Source: Caulobacter sp.
GTDB lineage: Bacteria > Pseudomonadota > Alphaproteobacteria > Caulobacterales > Caulobacteraceae
Assembly (NCBI GenBank): GCA_017745235.1
Contig: JAGHZU010000005.1
Location: 186,001 to 250,000 of the forward strand
DNA: 64,000 nt
Reading direction: 5' to 3'
The notes under the pieces were generated by a model. That model was given only the letters and a program-made list of their open reading frames with translations. It did no database searches and was not told the origin of the DNA. Positions 1 through 9,340 of the stretch are shown here, one piece after another. Each line of letters begins with the position of its first letter. Position 1 is the first letter of the stretch. The position numbers and the translations under genes were made by a program.

Positions 1-1622
1 GCCTCGTCGCCGACGCCGACCTGGCGAGCGAGGAGGCCGCGCGCGTGCTCGCCGGCCTTGTCGAGAAGTCCCTGGTCCATGCCGAGCACGTCGACGGCGT
101 CACCGAGTATCGGCTCCTGGAGACGGCCCGCGTCTATGCCCTGGGCCGGCTCAAAGACAGCGGCGAGCTGCGCGCGCTCGCCCGGGGCCATGCCGAATGC
201 ATGCTCGGCTTCTTTGACCGGGCGGGGCCGGAGCTTCGGGCTCGCCCCCCTGCCCCCTTCGTCGCCACCCTGGGCCGCCAGATCGGCAATCTGCGCGTCG
301 CGCTGGACTGGGCGTTCTCGGCCGAGGGCGACCGGGATCTCTCAGTCCGGCTGGTGCTGGCCGCCCTGCCCGTTTGGCAGAGCCTGTCGTTGAGCCAGGA
401 GGCCCGAGGACGGATTGAGGCGACCTTGGCCATCCCAGGCGTGGCAAGTCAGCGTCGCCAGGCCGTGGAACTTCATCTCAATCTCGGCGGCGCGATCCTG
501 CAGACGACCGGCTGGGAGCCGCGCCTTGCAGTCACCTATGCCGAGGCGCTGCGTCTGGCTGAAGCACTGGGCGACAACGACTACACCCTGCGGGCGCTCT
601 GGGGCCTGATGATCACCCACTTCACGGGCCGCAACTTCCGCGCAGCCCTGGAAGCGGCCCAGCGGTTCCGCGCCCTGGCCAACCGGCTGGGTGATGTCGG
701 CGACACGATGGTGGGCGCGCGGATGATGGGCAACATCCACCACGTGCTAGGCGAACACGCCCAGGGTCTGCGCGAAATCGAGCTGATGCTGGATCTCTAT
801 GTCGAGAACCACCAGCGCTCCAACGCCAGCCGGTTTCAGTTCGATCAGCGCGTTGCGGCCTTGGCGTTCCACGCCGCGATCCTGTTCGTGCGCGGCCGCT
901 TCGACAAAGCTATGGCCTCGGCCCAGACAGCGGTCGACGAAGCCCTGGCGCTCAACCACATCCCCACCCTGTTCTACGGCCTCGGCTTCGGAGCCACCTT
1001 CGTGCCCCTGCATCTGGGCGCGGCCGAGGAAGCCGAGCGCTACCTCAGGCTCTATCTCGACTACACCGCCTCGCAGATCGGCTGGAGCTCGTGGGCCCAG
1101 GCCTATGATGGCGCCTGGCTGATCGAGACCGGGCGGGCCGCCGAGGGCGTGCCGCGCTTGCGCGAAGCCATCAACGCCCTCGGCGCTCGCGCTCTGCACA
1201 TGCACTACGCCGGCTTCCTGGCGGTGTTGGGGAGCGGCTACGAAGCGGTCGGCCACGGCGACAGCGCGCTCTGGACCCTTCAGAAGGCTCAGGACGAGGC
1301 CGAACTCCACCAGGAGCGCTGGATCCTGCCCGAGATCCTCCGGCGCAAGGCGGGCCTGACCCAGGTGCCGCCAGCCGAAGCCGAACGGCTGCTGATCCAA
1401 GCCCACGCCATGGCTCGCGCCGACGAAGCCCTGGGCTGGGAACTGCGGTGCGCCGTAGATCTTGCCGGCCTCATGCAGGGCCAGGGCCGTCTAGGCGAAG
1501 CGCACGCGGTGCTCGCGCCGACCTATGGCGCGTTGACGGAGGGGTTTGAGACCCGCGACGCCCTGGCGGCGCGAGGTCTCCTGCAGTCCCTGACCGAGGC
1601 TCTGGAGAACGTTGCGCGTTGA
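1..1622 (+). CDS. C-terminal part of a winged-helix/ATPase (STAND-like) transcriptional regulator, cut by the window start
   Basis: The frame is open from the first bases, so the start codon and N-terminus lie outside the window. About 540 residues are visible. They resemble the C-terminal half of the complete regulator at 6488-9316: a segment rich in LVEKS and YRLLETARVYA residues that follows the ATPase core, a DWAF segment, and then a long alpha-helical TPR-like region. By analogy the missing part should carry an OmpR-type winged helix and a P-loop ATPase. Such proteins are known as single-polypeptide regulators in which the helical repeats sense a partner or ligand. The stop codon is embedded in a TTGCGC-type dyad. 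Regulator class is secure by paralogy; target and signal are unknown. Confidence 0.75.
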   Translation, partial: LVADADLASEEAARVLAGLVEKSLVHAEHVDGVTEYRLLETARVYALGRLKDSGELRALARGHAECMLGFFDRAGPELRARPPAPFVATLGRQIGNLRVALDWAFSAEGDRDLSVRLVLAALPVWQSLSLSQEARGRIEATLAIPGVASQRRQAVELHLNLGGAILQTTGWEPRLAVTYAEALRLAEALGDNDYTLRALWGLMITHFTGRNFRAALEAAQRFRALANRLGDVGDTMVGARMMGNIHHVLGEHAQGLREIELMLDLYVENHQRSNASRFQFDQRVAALAFHAAILFVRGRFDKAMASAQTAVDEALALNHIPTLFYGLGFGATFVPLHLGAAEEAERYLRLYLDYTASQIGWSSWAQAYDGAWLIETGRAAEGVPRLREAINALGARALHMHYAGFLAVLGSGYEAVGHGDSALWTLQKAQDEAELHQERWILPEILRRKAGLTQVPPAEAERLLIQAHAMARADEALGWELRCAVDLAGLMQGQGRLGEAHAVLAPTYGALTEGFETRDALAARGLLQSLTEALENVAR

Positions 1623-1626
1623 GCAA
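1612..1626. promoter_or_regulatory. TTGCGC-type dyad, one mismatch, overlapping a stop codon
   Basis: The sequence reads TTGCGC GTT GAGCAA, one base off a perfect dyad. It overlaps the stop of the upstream regulator gene. Its centre is 32 bp from the centre of the perfect copy at 1644-1658, close to three helical turns. Confidence 0.5.
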
Positions 1627-1641
1627 CGCTTAGACGGTCAG

Positions 1642-1660
1642 TGTTGCGCTTAGCGCAACA
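1642..1660. promoter_or_regulatory. Perfect TTGCGC-N3-GCGCAA dyad, 8-bp arms
   Basis: TGTTGCGC TTA GCGCAACA is a perfect 19-bp dyad with a 3-bp centre. The same 15-bp core recurs ahead of many genes in the left 40 kb. It has no T-run after it, so an operator is more likely than a terminator. It could serve the nitronate monooxygenase at 1908. Confidence 0.6.
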
Positions 1661-1844
1661 ACTTTAGCGCGCAGCGCATCTTAGAGCCCCGCGCGCACCG
1701 GGTTACATCACACCTCAAGCGGAGCAGCTTCCCAGAGGTAAGTCTTGACGACCGATCCGATCCCGACCGCCGCGCCCTTTGCGCAGCGGCCGCGCCGATG
1801 GGCGGCCTTCGCCATTCCGAAGCCCTCATCGCGGTCGCCAATCT

Positions 1845-1859
1845 TTGCGCCAAACGCAA
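1845..1859. promoter_or_regulatory. TTGCGC-type dyad, one mismatch, upstream of nitronate monooxygenase
   Basis: TTGCGC CAA ACGCAA differs from the consensus dyad by one base. It ends 48 bp before the ATG at 1908, within the expected promoter region. Confidence 0.5.
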
Positions 1860-1907
1860 CGCGCCCGCGGATGACAAGAACGCCCAGCACGGCGAGTGAG
1901 TAAGCGT

Positions 1908-2996
1908 ATGACCCCCTGGCCCGATCAACGCCTGACGTCCCTCTTCGGCATCGAACATCCAATCCTCCAGGCCCCCCTTGCTGAGGTTGGCGGTCCACGG
2001 CTGGCCGCTGCGGTCAGCCAGGCCGGCGGGCTGGGCGCCCTGGCTTGCGCCACGCTTTCGCTGTCCAAGGCCGAGGCCGACATTGCCGCCTACCGCGCGG
2101 CCACCGACCGTCCGCTAAACCTCAACTTCTTCTGTCATCCCAACACCCCCGTCGGCGCGGACCTTCTTGCCGCCTGGCGCGCGCAGCTTGCGCCCTACTA
2201 TCGCGAACTGGCCGCCGCCGAACCGCGCGACACACCTTCGGTGACCTGGACGTCATTCAACGACGAGCACCTGGGCTTGATCCTGGCGGCGCGGCCCGAG
2301 GTCGTCAGCTTCCACTTGGGACTACCCGACGGACGACTGCTGTCGCGGGTCAAGGCCACCGGCGCCAAGGTCATCTGCTCGGCCACGACGGCCGCCGAAG
2401 CGCGCTGGCTCGAGGATCATGGCTGCGACGCGGTGATCGCGATGGGGTTCGAAGCCGGCGGACACCGCGGCAGCTTCCTGTGCAATGACGAGGACACCAT
2501 CATCGCCGGCAGCCAGGTCGGCGGCCTGGCCTTGATCCCACAGGTCGTCGACGCGGTGAGCCTGCCAGTCATCGCTGCGGGCGGCATCGCCGACGGACGT
2601 GGGGTGGTCGCGGCCCTGGCTCTGGGTGCGGCCGCGGTTCAGGTAGGAACCGCCTATCTCCTCTCACCGGAAGCCGACGTGCCTCCCTATCATCGCGCCG
2701 CCTTGGCCAGGGCCCGCGAAGACAGCACCATCCTGACCAACGTCTTCACAGGGCGCGCCGCGCGCGGCGTCGTCAATCGTCTCGTGCGCGAAGAAGGTCC
2801 GCTGTCGCCGGTGGCGCCACCGTTCCCCCATGCCCATACGGCGCTGGAGCCGCTGAAGGCCGCCGCGCCGGCGGAGTTCAGCCATGTCTGGGCCGGTCAG
2901 GCCGCCGCCTTGGTGCGTCCTGCCCCGGCGGGCGAGTTCACCCGCGCCTTGGCCGCTGACGCCCTGAGCCGGCTTGAGCGCTGGCCGCGTCCCTAG
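1908..2996 (+). CDS. Nitronate monooxygenase family protein (NMO/2-nitropropane dioxygenase)
   Basis: A 362-residue protein of the FMN-dependent TIM-barrel family that oxidises alkyl nitronates such as propionate-3-nitronate. The N-terminal QAPLA segment (residues 21-25), the AGGHRG motif (about 183-188, with the conserved His186) and the late AVQVGTAYL phosphate-binding segment fit the family. I prefer the ATG at 1908 over the GTG at 1896 because it aligns with the start of the paralogue at 31707. The gene is convergent with the AraC gene downstream and the two stops share a CTAG. TTGCGC-type dyads lie upstream at 1642 and 1845. Family is confident; substrate is not. Confidence 0.85.
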   Translation: MTPWPDQRLTSLFGIEHPILQAPLAEVGGPRLAAAVSQAGGLGALACATLSLSKAEADIAAYRAATDRPLNLNFFCHPNTPVGADLLAAWRAQLAPYYRELAAAEPRDTPSVTWTSFNDEHLGLILAARPEVVSFHLGLPDGRLLSRVKATGAKVICSATTAAEARWLEDHGCDAVIAMGFEAGGHRGSFLCNDEDTIIAGSQVGGLALIPQVVDAVSLPVIAAGGIADGRGVVAALALGAAAVQVGTAYLLSPEADVPPYHRAALARAREDSTILTNVFTGRAARGVVNRLVREEGPLSPVAPPFPHAHTALEPLKAAAPAEFSHVWAGQAAALVRPAPAGEFTRALAADALSRLERWPRP

Positions 2997-3901
2997 TGAG
3001 CCTGGTCACGTCGAAACGCGCCGGGGGTGACCCCGGTGCGTTGCTTGAAGATCTTCTGCATGTGGATCTGGTCGGCGAAACCAGCCTGGCGGGCCACGTC
3101 GCGTAGCGCCAAAGCGGGGCTGCGCAGCAGGGCGCGGGCAATTTCGATACGCCGCGTCATCAGCCAGGCATGGGGCGGTAAACCCGTGGTCTGGCGAAAC
3201 GCCCGGGCAAAGTGACTTGGCGACATGCCGCATTCGCGAGCGATTTCCGCCACCGGTATGCTGCCGTCTAGGTGGGTGCAGAGCAGTTCCTTGGCGCGCC
3301 GCTCCTGCCAAGGCGCAAGACCGCCCTTGGCCACGAGCCTGACCTCTTCCAACCCCATGTAGCGCCGAGAGAAGTGCGCCGTGGCCGCCAGACCAAGCTG
3401 GTCGATAAAAAGCCGCGAGGTTCGGCCGGGATTGGCCAGCGCTGTCCGAGACGACAGGATCAGGTGCGTCAGAACAGGATCGTCCAACAAGTCCGGCGGC
3501 CGGACCGAAGGCATGTCGGTGATGCGCCCGCCGTGGGTCTCGGCCATCTCCCTTAGCGCCGATCGCGGGAGTCCAAACTGCAGGAAATGAAAACCCGACG
3601 CGCCCGATGTCGTGTGCTGTTCGCGCAGATCATACAACGTCAGTGTATTGGGCGGTGGTGAGGACCACTGCGGCGCCTTGCCGTTGATCGAGAGCTGGGA
3701 GTCGCTCTGCCTGAGCTGGTAATACAGCACCAAGATGTCGTCTTCGGGAAACACTTGGCTGCGGTAGCCGACCTCGTCCGAGTACATCTCGTTGATGACG
3801 ATCGACTCCGCCGCCAGGCTCCGTGCGAAAAGCTTCGGCGTGGCCTGCGGCGTGCCGAAGAGTTCATCGAGGTTGTTGAGATAGCCGCGTCGTCTCGCCA
3901 T
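2993..3901 (-). CDS. AraC-family transcriptional regulator
   Basis: A 302-residue protein with a C-terminal AraC/XylS double helix-turn-helix at roughly residues 200-298, seen in the IARECGMSPSHFARAFRQTTG and GFADQIHMQKIFKQRTGVTP type segments. The N-terminal about 190 residues form a ligand or dimer domain with no motif I can name. It is clearly paralogous to the AraC gene at 5330-6244; both share the LPPH.WLM linker and the placement of the HTH helices. Convergent with nitronate monooxygenase. The upstream region holds a GTGTGAAA element and a TGATGCATCA palindrome. Confidence 0.88.
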   Translation of the reverse strand: MARRRGYLNNLDELFGTPQATPKLFARSLAAESIVINEMYSDEVGYRSQVFPEDDILVLYYQLRQSDSQLSINGKAPQWSSPPPNTLTLYDLREQHTTSGASGFHFLQFGLPRSALREMAETHGGRITDMPSVRPPDLLDDPVLTHLILSSRTALANPGRTSRLFIDQLGLAATAHFSRRYMGLEEVRLVAKGGLAPWQERRAKELLCTHLDGSIPVAEIARECGMSPSHFARAFRQTTGLPPHAWLMTRRIEIARALLRSPALALRDVARQAGFADQIHMQKIFKQRTGVTPGAFRRDQAH

Positions 3902-4034
3902 GCCTTCCTTGCCCCAAACGGCGCGTGAAAGGGGCTTTTAGCGGTCAGCCCCGCCGAGCGCCTGTGAAGCGGTGTGAAATTTTTCGCTCAGACGACCTCT
4001 CGGGCCAAGCAAAACTCGATTACGGGTTCGAAAT

Positions 4035-4044
4035 TGATGCATCA
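4035..4044. promoter_or_regulatory. TGATGCATCA palindrome upstream of AraC gene
   Basis: A perfect 10-bp palindrome in the 149-bp gap between the AraC start (3901) and the LysR stop (4051). Possible operator; nothing else supports it. Confidence 0.25.
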
Positions 4045-4050
4045 CCGGCC

Positions 4051-5055
4051 CTAGACGCCAAAGGCCGTGGCGGCGAACCGGTGTGAAACAGGCAGCTTCA
4101 CGCGCTGGGCTGGCGCCTCCAGGACCGGCAGGACAGGCGCATCGAAATAGCGCGCCCCCGCTGACCAGCGTCGAATCTGCTGCTCCAGAAGCGAAAGCGC
4201 CAGGATCGGCGCACTGGGAAGCTGGCGCCCCAAACGGGTAACCAGCGACACGCCGTGGGCCTGCGGGTCGACATCATTGAGCCGGACGGCGACAAGGTCA
4301 CCGCGCTCGACATCGCTGCGGGCGGCAATTTCCGGCAGGATCGCAACGCCACGGCCCTGCAGGGCCGACTTGCGCATCGCATCCACCGAATTGCTGGTGA
4401 CCACCGAGGTCAGGGTCACGTCGCATTGCTTTTCCGCCGCGCGCAAAGCCGCGCGCAGCCGCGAGCCCTTCATCGGCAAACACAGCTGATGGCTGCTCAG
4501 TTCACACAAGCCCACACTCGTCCGCTCGGCCAGGGGGTGGTCCGGCCGGCACAGGGCCACGAAACCCTGGGGCGCGGTGGCGCGCACCCGAACCTTCGGG
4601 TCCTCGGGAATCCCTACACCCACCCCGATGTGGGCCTCATCGTCCAACATCAGACCCACCAGGGCGTCGTTGGAGACATCGCTGACGACGATTTCCACCC
4701 CGGGGTGACCCTTGCGAAAGGCATCCAGCAACGGGTCGAATGCTTCGATCGACACCCCCTCGCCCACCGCCAGCTCCACCGTTCCGGTTTTCAGCTCGCG
4801 CAACGCGTCCAGGCGCGCGACGAAACTCTCCTGCTCGGCCAACCGAGACTGATAGTAGTCGAAGGTGATCTGTCCGGCCGGCGTCAGTTTGACGCTGCGT
4901 CGGCCGGTCTCGAGCAGGGTCATGCCCAAGGCCTGCTCGAGTTGGGCGATCTGTCGGCTGATCGAAGAGACCGCGACGTTCATTTGCAGACTGGCCGCGC
5001 GCATCGAACCATGCACGGCGGTGGCGTAGAAATATCTCAGCGCGATGTCGCTCAT
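4051..5055 (-). CDS. LysR-family transcriptional regulator
   Basis: A 334-residue LysR-type regulator. The N-terminal winged helix-turn-helix (residues about 1-62) is recognisable in the LRYFYATAVHGSMRAAS and SSISRQIAQLEQALG segments, followed by a periplasmic-binding-like effector domain. The C-terminus runs about 30 residues beyond the usual length of about 300. It is divergent from the AraC gene at 5330, and the 274-bp space between them holds an 8-bp inverted repeat. Effector unknown. Confidence 0.88.
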   Translation of the reverse strand: MSDIALRYFYATAVHGSMRAASLQMNVAVSSISRQIAQLEQALGMTLLETGRRSVKLTPAGQITFDYYQSRLAEQESFVARLDALRELKTGTVELAVGEGVSIEAFDPLLDAFRKGHPGVEIVVSDVSNDALVGLMLDDEAHIGVGVGIPEDPKVRVRATAPQGFVALCRPDHPLAERTSVGLCELSSHQLCLPMKGSRLRAALRAAEKQCDVTLTSVVTSNSVDAMRKSALQGRGVAILPEIAARSDVERGDLVAVRLNDVDPQAHGVSLVTRLGRQLPSAPILALSLLEQQIRRWSAGARYFDAPVLPVLEAPAQRVKLPVSHRFAATAFGV

Positions 5056-5219
5056 AACCCATCTCTCCAGGCCGCTTCCGGCCCTGCCGCGCTCCGCCCC
5101 TTTCGGGAGAGCGGCAAGGTTGAGGATGGCGCTCCCTCGCCACCAAGGGCAGTGAAGCCTCGGGAAGAGTCGCGAACATCGCGGTCACACGTCGCCAATA
5201 GACGCTAAGCACAGTGTGA

Positions 5220-5251
5220 AATGGTCAGCAGCATTGGCGATTTTGACCATT
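5220..5251. promoter_or_regulatory. Inverted repeat AATGGTCA-N16-TGACCATT in a divergent promoter region
   Basis: Arms at 5220-5227 and 5244-5251 are exact reverse complements, with a 16-bp spacer. The element lies between the divergent LysR (start 5055) and AraC (start 5330) genes, so it is a good candidate operator for one of these two regulators. Confidence 0.45.
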
Positions 5252-5329
5252 ATCGACCGGCGCGCCTGCATTGGCGCTCCCGTACGACGTATCTGCGTAA
5301 CGGGAAACGGCCCGCTCGAAGGAGGAAAA

Positions 5330-6244
5330 ATGACAGACGCGGCGTTCGGCGATCGCATGCGCCAGCACCTTGGCGTCACCAAGGGCTCGACCTTGGTCAG
5401 TCGCACGCTCCGCGGGGCCCAGACGGCGATCACCGAGATCATCAGCGAGGCCCCAACCGGCCTGTCGGAGGTCGTCGCGCCTGAGGAGGCCTATATGGTG
5501 GCCTTTCAACTGCGTGACTATCTGGGGGAACTCTGGCTCAACGGATCGCCTCACGCGCTGCCGCCGCTCAGCGCCAATTCCGTGAGCCTCTACGACCTGC
5601 GTAACCAGACCCAGGCCTATCTGGGAAGCGACTTCCATTGCCTGCAGTTCTACATCCCACGCGCGGGCCTGCAGGCGATCGCCGAAGATCATGGCGGCCG
5701 TCTGGACGACACCCCCGCTGCAAAGCTCTACGATGACGTGTTCGATCCGGTGTTTCACCACCTGGGTCAGAGTCTGCTGCCTTCCCTGCGTAACCCGGAC
5801 GCGGCCTCCCAAATCTTCACCGACTATGTGGCGCTGGCCTTGAACACCCATTTCGCCACCACCTACGCCGGACTGCGCCTGGATATCCCCCGCGCGTCAG
5901 GTCTTCTGGCGCGCTGGCAGGAAGCTCGGGCCAAGGAATTGCTGATGGCCGACCTCAAGGGTGAAACCCCGCTGCAGGTGATCGCCGAGGCCTGCGGTCT
6001 TTCCGCCAGCCACTTTGCGCGGGCGTTTCGGCGCACGACGGGCCTGCCACCGCATCGCTGGCTCATGGAGCGGCGGCTGGAGGCTGCAAAACGGCTGCTT
6101 CTGACCACGTCGCTACCGCTGGCCGATGTCGCTGAAGCGTCGGGCTACAACGATCTCAGCCATTTCCAGAGAAGCTTCAAAAGCGCCGTGGGCGTGGCGC
6201 CCGCCGCCTGGCGCGCGGAATTTGGCCAGCGCCCGCTACGCTGA
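5330..6244 (+). CDS. AraC-family transcriptional regulator
   Basis: A 304-residue AraC regulator. I chose the ATG at 5330 because a strong AGGAGG-like ribosome site lies immediately before it and because the length then matches the paralogue at 2993-3901 (302 residues). The C-terminal double HTH includes the ACGLSASHFARAFRRTTG and GYNDLSHFQRSFKSAVG segments. The N-terminal domain is of the same unnamed type as its paralogue. It is divergent from the LysR gene at 4051. The pair probably arose by duplication. Confidence 0.9.
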   Translation: MTDAAFGDRMRQHLGVTKGSTLVSRTLRGAQTAITEIISEAPTGLSEVVAPEEAYMVAFQLRDYLGELWLNGSPHALPPLSANSVSLYDLRNQTQAYLGSDFHCLQFYIPRAGLQAIAEDHGGRLDDTPAAKLYDDVFDPVFHHLGQSLLPSLRNPDAASQIFTDYVALALNTHFATTYAGLRLDIPRASGLLARWQEARAKELLMADLKGETPLQVIAEACGLSASHFARAFRRTTGLPPHRWLMERRLEAAKRLLLTTSLPLADVAEASGYNDLSHFQRSFKSAVGVAPAAWRAEFGQRPLR

Positions 6245-6487
6245 CCCGCTGGCGAAAAACGCCAATCGACAACGGGGTCTGCGGGCCCGCAAGCAGGGAT
6301 TTCCAGCGGAAACCTGCGGCAACATTGCGTCAACAATGATCGTTTTCGCCAATCGGCGCCGGTTTACGCCAGCCGCTCAGATGCGAAAATCGCTACCATT
6401 CAACCTGCGTCGTTTCATGCGGCGCACGGCCTTGGCGACCCTACCTCGTCCTGCCGTTTCAGTTGCGTTTAAACGGGGCCAAGGGTC

Positions 6488-9316
6488 ATGAGCGCGCGCG
6501 CGCCTGCCTACGATCAAGTCGCAGAGCAAGAGCCCGTAATGGCGTTCGGGCCCTATCGGCTCTACATCGAACGACGGATGCTCGCCGAGGGCGACAAGCC
6601 CGTTCGCTTAGGCAGTCGGGGCCTTGCGATCCTCAACATCCTGCTGGAACGCCCGGGCGAACTCGTCACGCACGCCGAGCTCTTCGAGCGGGTCTGGGAC
6701 GGCGCAGTCATCGACGAAAGCGCGCTGCGCGTTCACATCGCTGCGCTGCGCAAGACCTTGGGCGATGGGCAGTCCGGGGCCCGCTATATCGTCAACGAGG
6801 TCGGACGAGGCTATCGGTTTGTTGCGCCGGTCACCGTCCTGGATCGTGGATACGGTCCGCCGGTGGCCACGCCGATCGGTCCTGCGGTGCTGCCCGCCCC
6901 GCTCAAGCGAATGCTCGGTCGCGGCGCACTGACCGAAACCCTGGCCGAGCGCCTCGAATCCGAACGTCTGCTGACGCTCGTGGGCCCAGGGGGTATGGGC
7001 AAGACGACACTTGCCTTGGCTCTGGCTGAACGCCAGACCGAGGTGCGTCGAGACGGGGCCCGCTTCGTCGACCTGGCCGGGATCACCGATCCCGTCCACG
7101 TTCCTGCAGCGATCGCCCGCGTGGTCGGCGTTTCGGTTGGTTCTGCCGATGTCGTCACCAGCCTCGTCAGCCACCTGCTGGATCGCGACGTCCTGATCGT
7201 CCTGGACAACTGCGAGCACGTCATCGAGGCGGCCGCGGCGACCGCCGAAGCGCTGATTTCCAAGACCCGCGACCTGCGCATTCTCGCCACCAGTCGCGAG
7301 CCGCTCCGCGCCGAGGGCGAACGTGTCCACCGGGTTAGTGGTCTGGAAACGGCACCGACCGGTTTGACGATCTCCGCGTTCGAAGCGCTGAGCTATCCGG
7401 CGATCGAGCTTTTCGTCGAACGCGCCAAGGCGCTTGTCGACGATTTCGAACTGCACGACGCCGAGGCCCAGGCGGTCGCGCGCATCTGCCATCAACTCGA
7501 CGGGGTGCCCCTGGCCATCGAACTGGCCGCCTCGCGGATCGACCAGCTTGGCCTCAGGGGGCTGCTCAGTGAGCTGGACGAGCAGTTCATCACCCTCAAC
7601 CAAGGCCGGCGCACCGCCCTGCCCCGGCACCAAACCGTCGGGGCTTTGATCGACTGGAGCTACGATCTCCTCGACGAGGCTGAGCGATTGGTTTTTCGAC
7701 GCCTATCGGTGTTTCGCGGCGCGTTCACGCTCGACGCGGCCCGGGCTGTCTGCGCCGACGACGCCATCGACGAGACAGCCGTGTTGGCCTGCTTGTACGC
7801 CTTGTCGGCCAAATCCTTGGCGGTCCATGACGCCAGCGGCGAGACGGTGCTTTATCGCTTGCCGCACCTGACCCGGGTCTATGCGCAACTGAAGCTGCGC
7901 GGCAGCAACGAGGATGGCGAAATCCGCCGCCGACATGCTCGGTATCTTCTCGCCTTCCTAGACCGCGCGGATGAAGCCTGGACTGTTGAGCGGAAGCTGG
8001 AGTGGCTTGAAACCTTCGGCGGGACGATCGACGACGTGCGCGCCGCGCTGGACTGGGCATTCGCCACGCCTGGAGAAGCAGGCTTGGCCACGGCGCTCAC
8101 AGCCGCAGCGCTCCCAATTGGCCTCCAACTGACCCTGCTCGAGGAGTTTCGCGCCTATGTCGAGCGGGCGTTGAAGTTGCTCGTCGAGGAAGCCCCGGAC
8201 TATCGTCTCGAAATGCGTCTGACCGTCGCCATGGGCAATCTCAACGGCCAGATGCGCGGCACGACGCCCGAGACCGCTGCAGCCTTCGCGCGCACGCTCG
8301 AACTCTCCGATCAGTTGGGCATGACGTCCTATCAGATCGAAGCGCTGATGGGCATGTGGGTGTGGGCGTTCGGGCTTGGCGACTATCCGGCCTCGGCGAC
8401 CTTCGCAGAACGCCTGGGTCTGGCGGCCAGCGGGGCGTCCAATCCAGACGCCAGCCTGCTGGCCCAGCGCAAGATGTCGCAATCGCGCCACTTCATGGGC
8501 GACCATGGCCGGGCACGCCAGTTGGCCGAGCGCGTGCTGACTTATCCCAGCCGGACCCTGCGGCTGGGTTACAACACACCCTTCCAGATTGACCGACGCG
8601 CCTCTATGCGCATCGTCCTGGCTCGCATGGACTGGCTGGAAGGCAAGATCGATCGCGCGGTGTCGATCGTCGACGAGGCGATCGCCATCGCCGAAGACGA
8701 TACGCCGTTCACCCTGTGTCAGGTCCTGGCCCTGGCGGCGATCCCGATTGCGTTTTGGCGCGGCGAGGACGACCGCGTCGCCCCCCTGGTCAAGCGTCTC
8801 ATCGAGCACGCCTGGCGCTACTCCAGTCCCCATTGGGCCCACTGGGGAGAAAACTTCGACCGCATCCTGGCCGCCCGGCGGATGCGCGACAGCGGCGTGC
8901 GCCCGCTCGTCAGCGACATCGTGGTCCAAGGCGCCAAGCAGCTCGATATGCACGCCACCCTAATGGAGCAACTGGCTGTCCCGATGGCGGCCGCTCGCGC
9001 CGAAAGCCCGAACCCCGGCTGGTCGGGACCGGAGGTCTTGCGCGCGATCGGAGAAAATCGTCTGCGCCAAGGCGGTCCCGAAGCGCGCGCCGAGGCCGAG
9101 GCGCGGTTTGCCCGCGCGGCCATGCTGGCTGAACGGCAGGGCGCGCTGTCCTGGAGCTTGCGCATCGCGATGAGCCAGGCCCGCATGAAGCTGGAAGCGG
9201 GGCTGCGGGAGGAAGCCGAACACCTGCTGGCCCCCGTGCTCGAGCGCTTCACCGAGGGGCGCGGCACACGCGACCTGAGGGCGGCCGTGCGCCTCTTGGG
9301 TGAGATCCAGAGCTAG
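6488..9316 (+). CDS. Winged-helix/P-loop ATPase transcriptional regulator with TPR-like C-terminus
   Basis: A 942-residue protein. Residues about 18-115 are an OmpR/PhoB-type winged helix (ending in the VGRGYRFVAPV wing). Residues 166-174 are a Walker A motif (GPGGMGKTT) and 236-240 a Walker B (LIVLD) followed by NCEHV, typical of STAND/NB-ARC-like regulators. The last about 400 residues are helical and TPR-like. It is the full-length paralogue of the truncated gene at the left edge. The 243-bp gap upstream holds its promoter region. As in the paralogue, a TTGCGC-type dyad follows the stop codon closely. Signal and target unknown. Confidence 0.85.
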   Translation: MSARAPAYDQVAEQEPVMAFGPYRLYIERRMLAEGDKPVRLGSRGLAILNILLERPGELVTHAELFERVWDGAVIDESALRVHIAALRKTLGDGQSGARYIVNEVGRGYRFVAPVTVLDRGYGPPVATPIGPAVLPAPLKRMLGRGALTETLAERLESERLLTLVGPGGMGKTTLALALAERQTEVRRDGARFVDLAGITDPVHVPAAIARVVGVSVGSADVVTSLVSHLLDRDVLIVLDNCEHVIEAAAATAEALISKTRDLRILATSREPLRAEGERVHRVSGLETAPTGLTISAFEALSYPAIELFVERAKALVDDFELHDAEAQAVARICHQLDGVPLAIELAASRIDQLGLRGLLSELDEQFITLNQGRRTALPRHQTVGALIDWSYDLLDEAERLVFRRLSVFRGAFTLDAARAVCADDAIDETAVLACLYALSAKSLAVHDASGETVLYRLPHLTRVYAQLKLRGSNEDGEIRRRHARYLLAFLDRADEAWTVERKLEWLETFGGTIDDVRAALDWAFATPGEAGLATALTAAALPIGLQLTLLEEFRAYVERALKLLVEEAPDYRLEMRLTVAMGNLNGQMRGTTPETAAAFARTLELSDQLGMTSYQIEALMGMWVWAFGLGDYPASATFAERLGLAASGASNPDASLLAQRKMSQSRHFMGDHGRARQLAERVLTYPSRTLRLGYNTPFQIDRRASMRIVLARMDWLEGKIDRAVSIVDEAIAIAEDDTPFTLCQVLALAAIPIAFWRGEDDRVAPLVKRLIEHAWRYSSPHWAHWGENFDRILAARRMRDSGVRPLVSDIVVQGAKQLDMHATLMEQLAVPMAAARAESPNPGWSGPEVLRAIGENRLRQGGPEARAEAEARFARAAMLAERQGALSWSLRIAMSQARMKLEAGLREEAEHLLAPVLERFTEGRGTRDLRAAVRLLGEIQS

Positions 9317-9325
9317 AGATCTGTG

Positions 9326-9340
9326 TTGCGCTTGGCGCAT
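9326..9340. promoter_or_regulatory. TTGCGC-type dyad, one mismatch, upstream of amidohydrolase
   Basis: TTGCGC TTG GCGCAT, one base from the perfect dyad, in the 146-bp gap before the amidohydrolase at 9463. Confidence 0.5.

Noticed and set aside
1642-1660. The perfect TTGCGC dyads as intrinsic terminators
   Set aside because: The stems are 6-8 bp with a 3-base loop and no T-run follows; several copies lie in divergent promoter regions.
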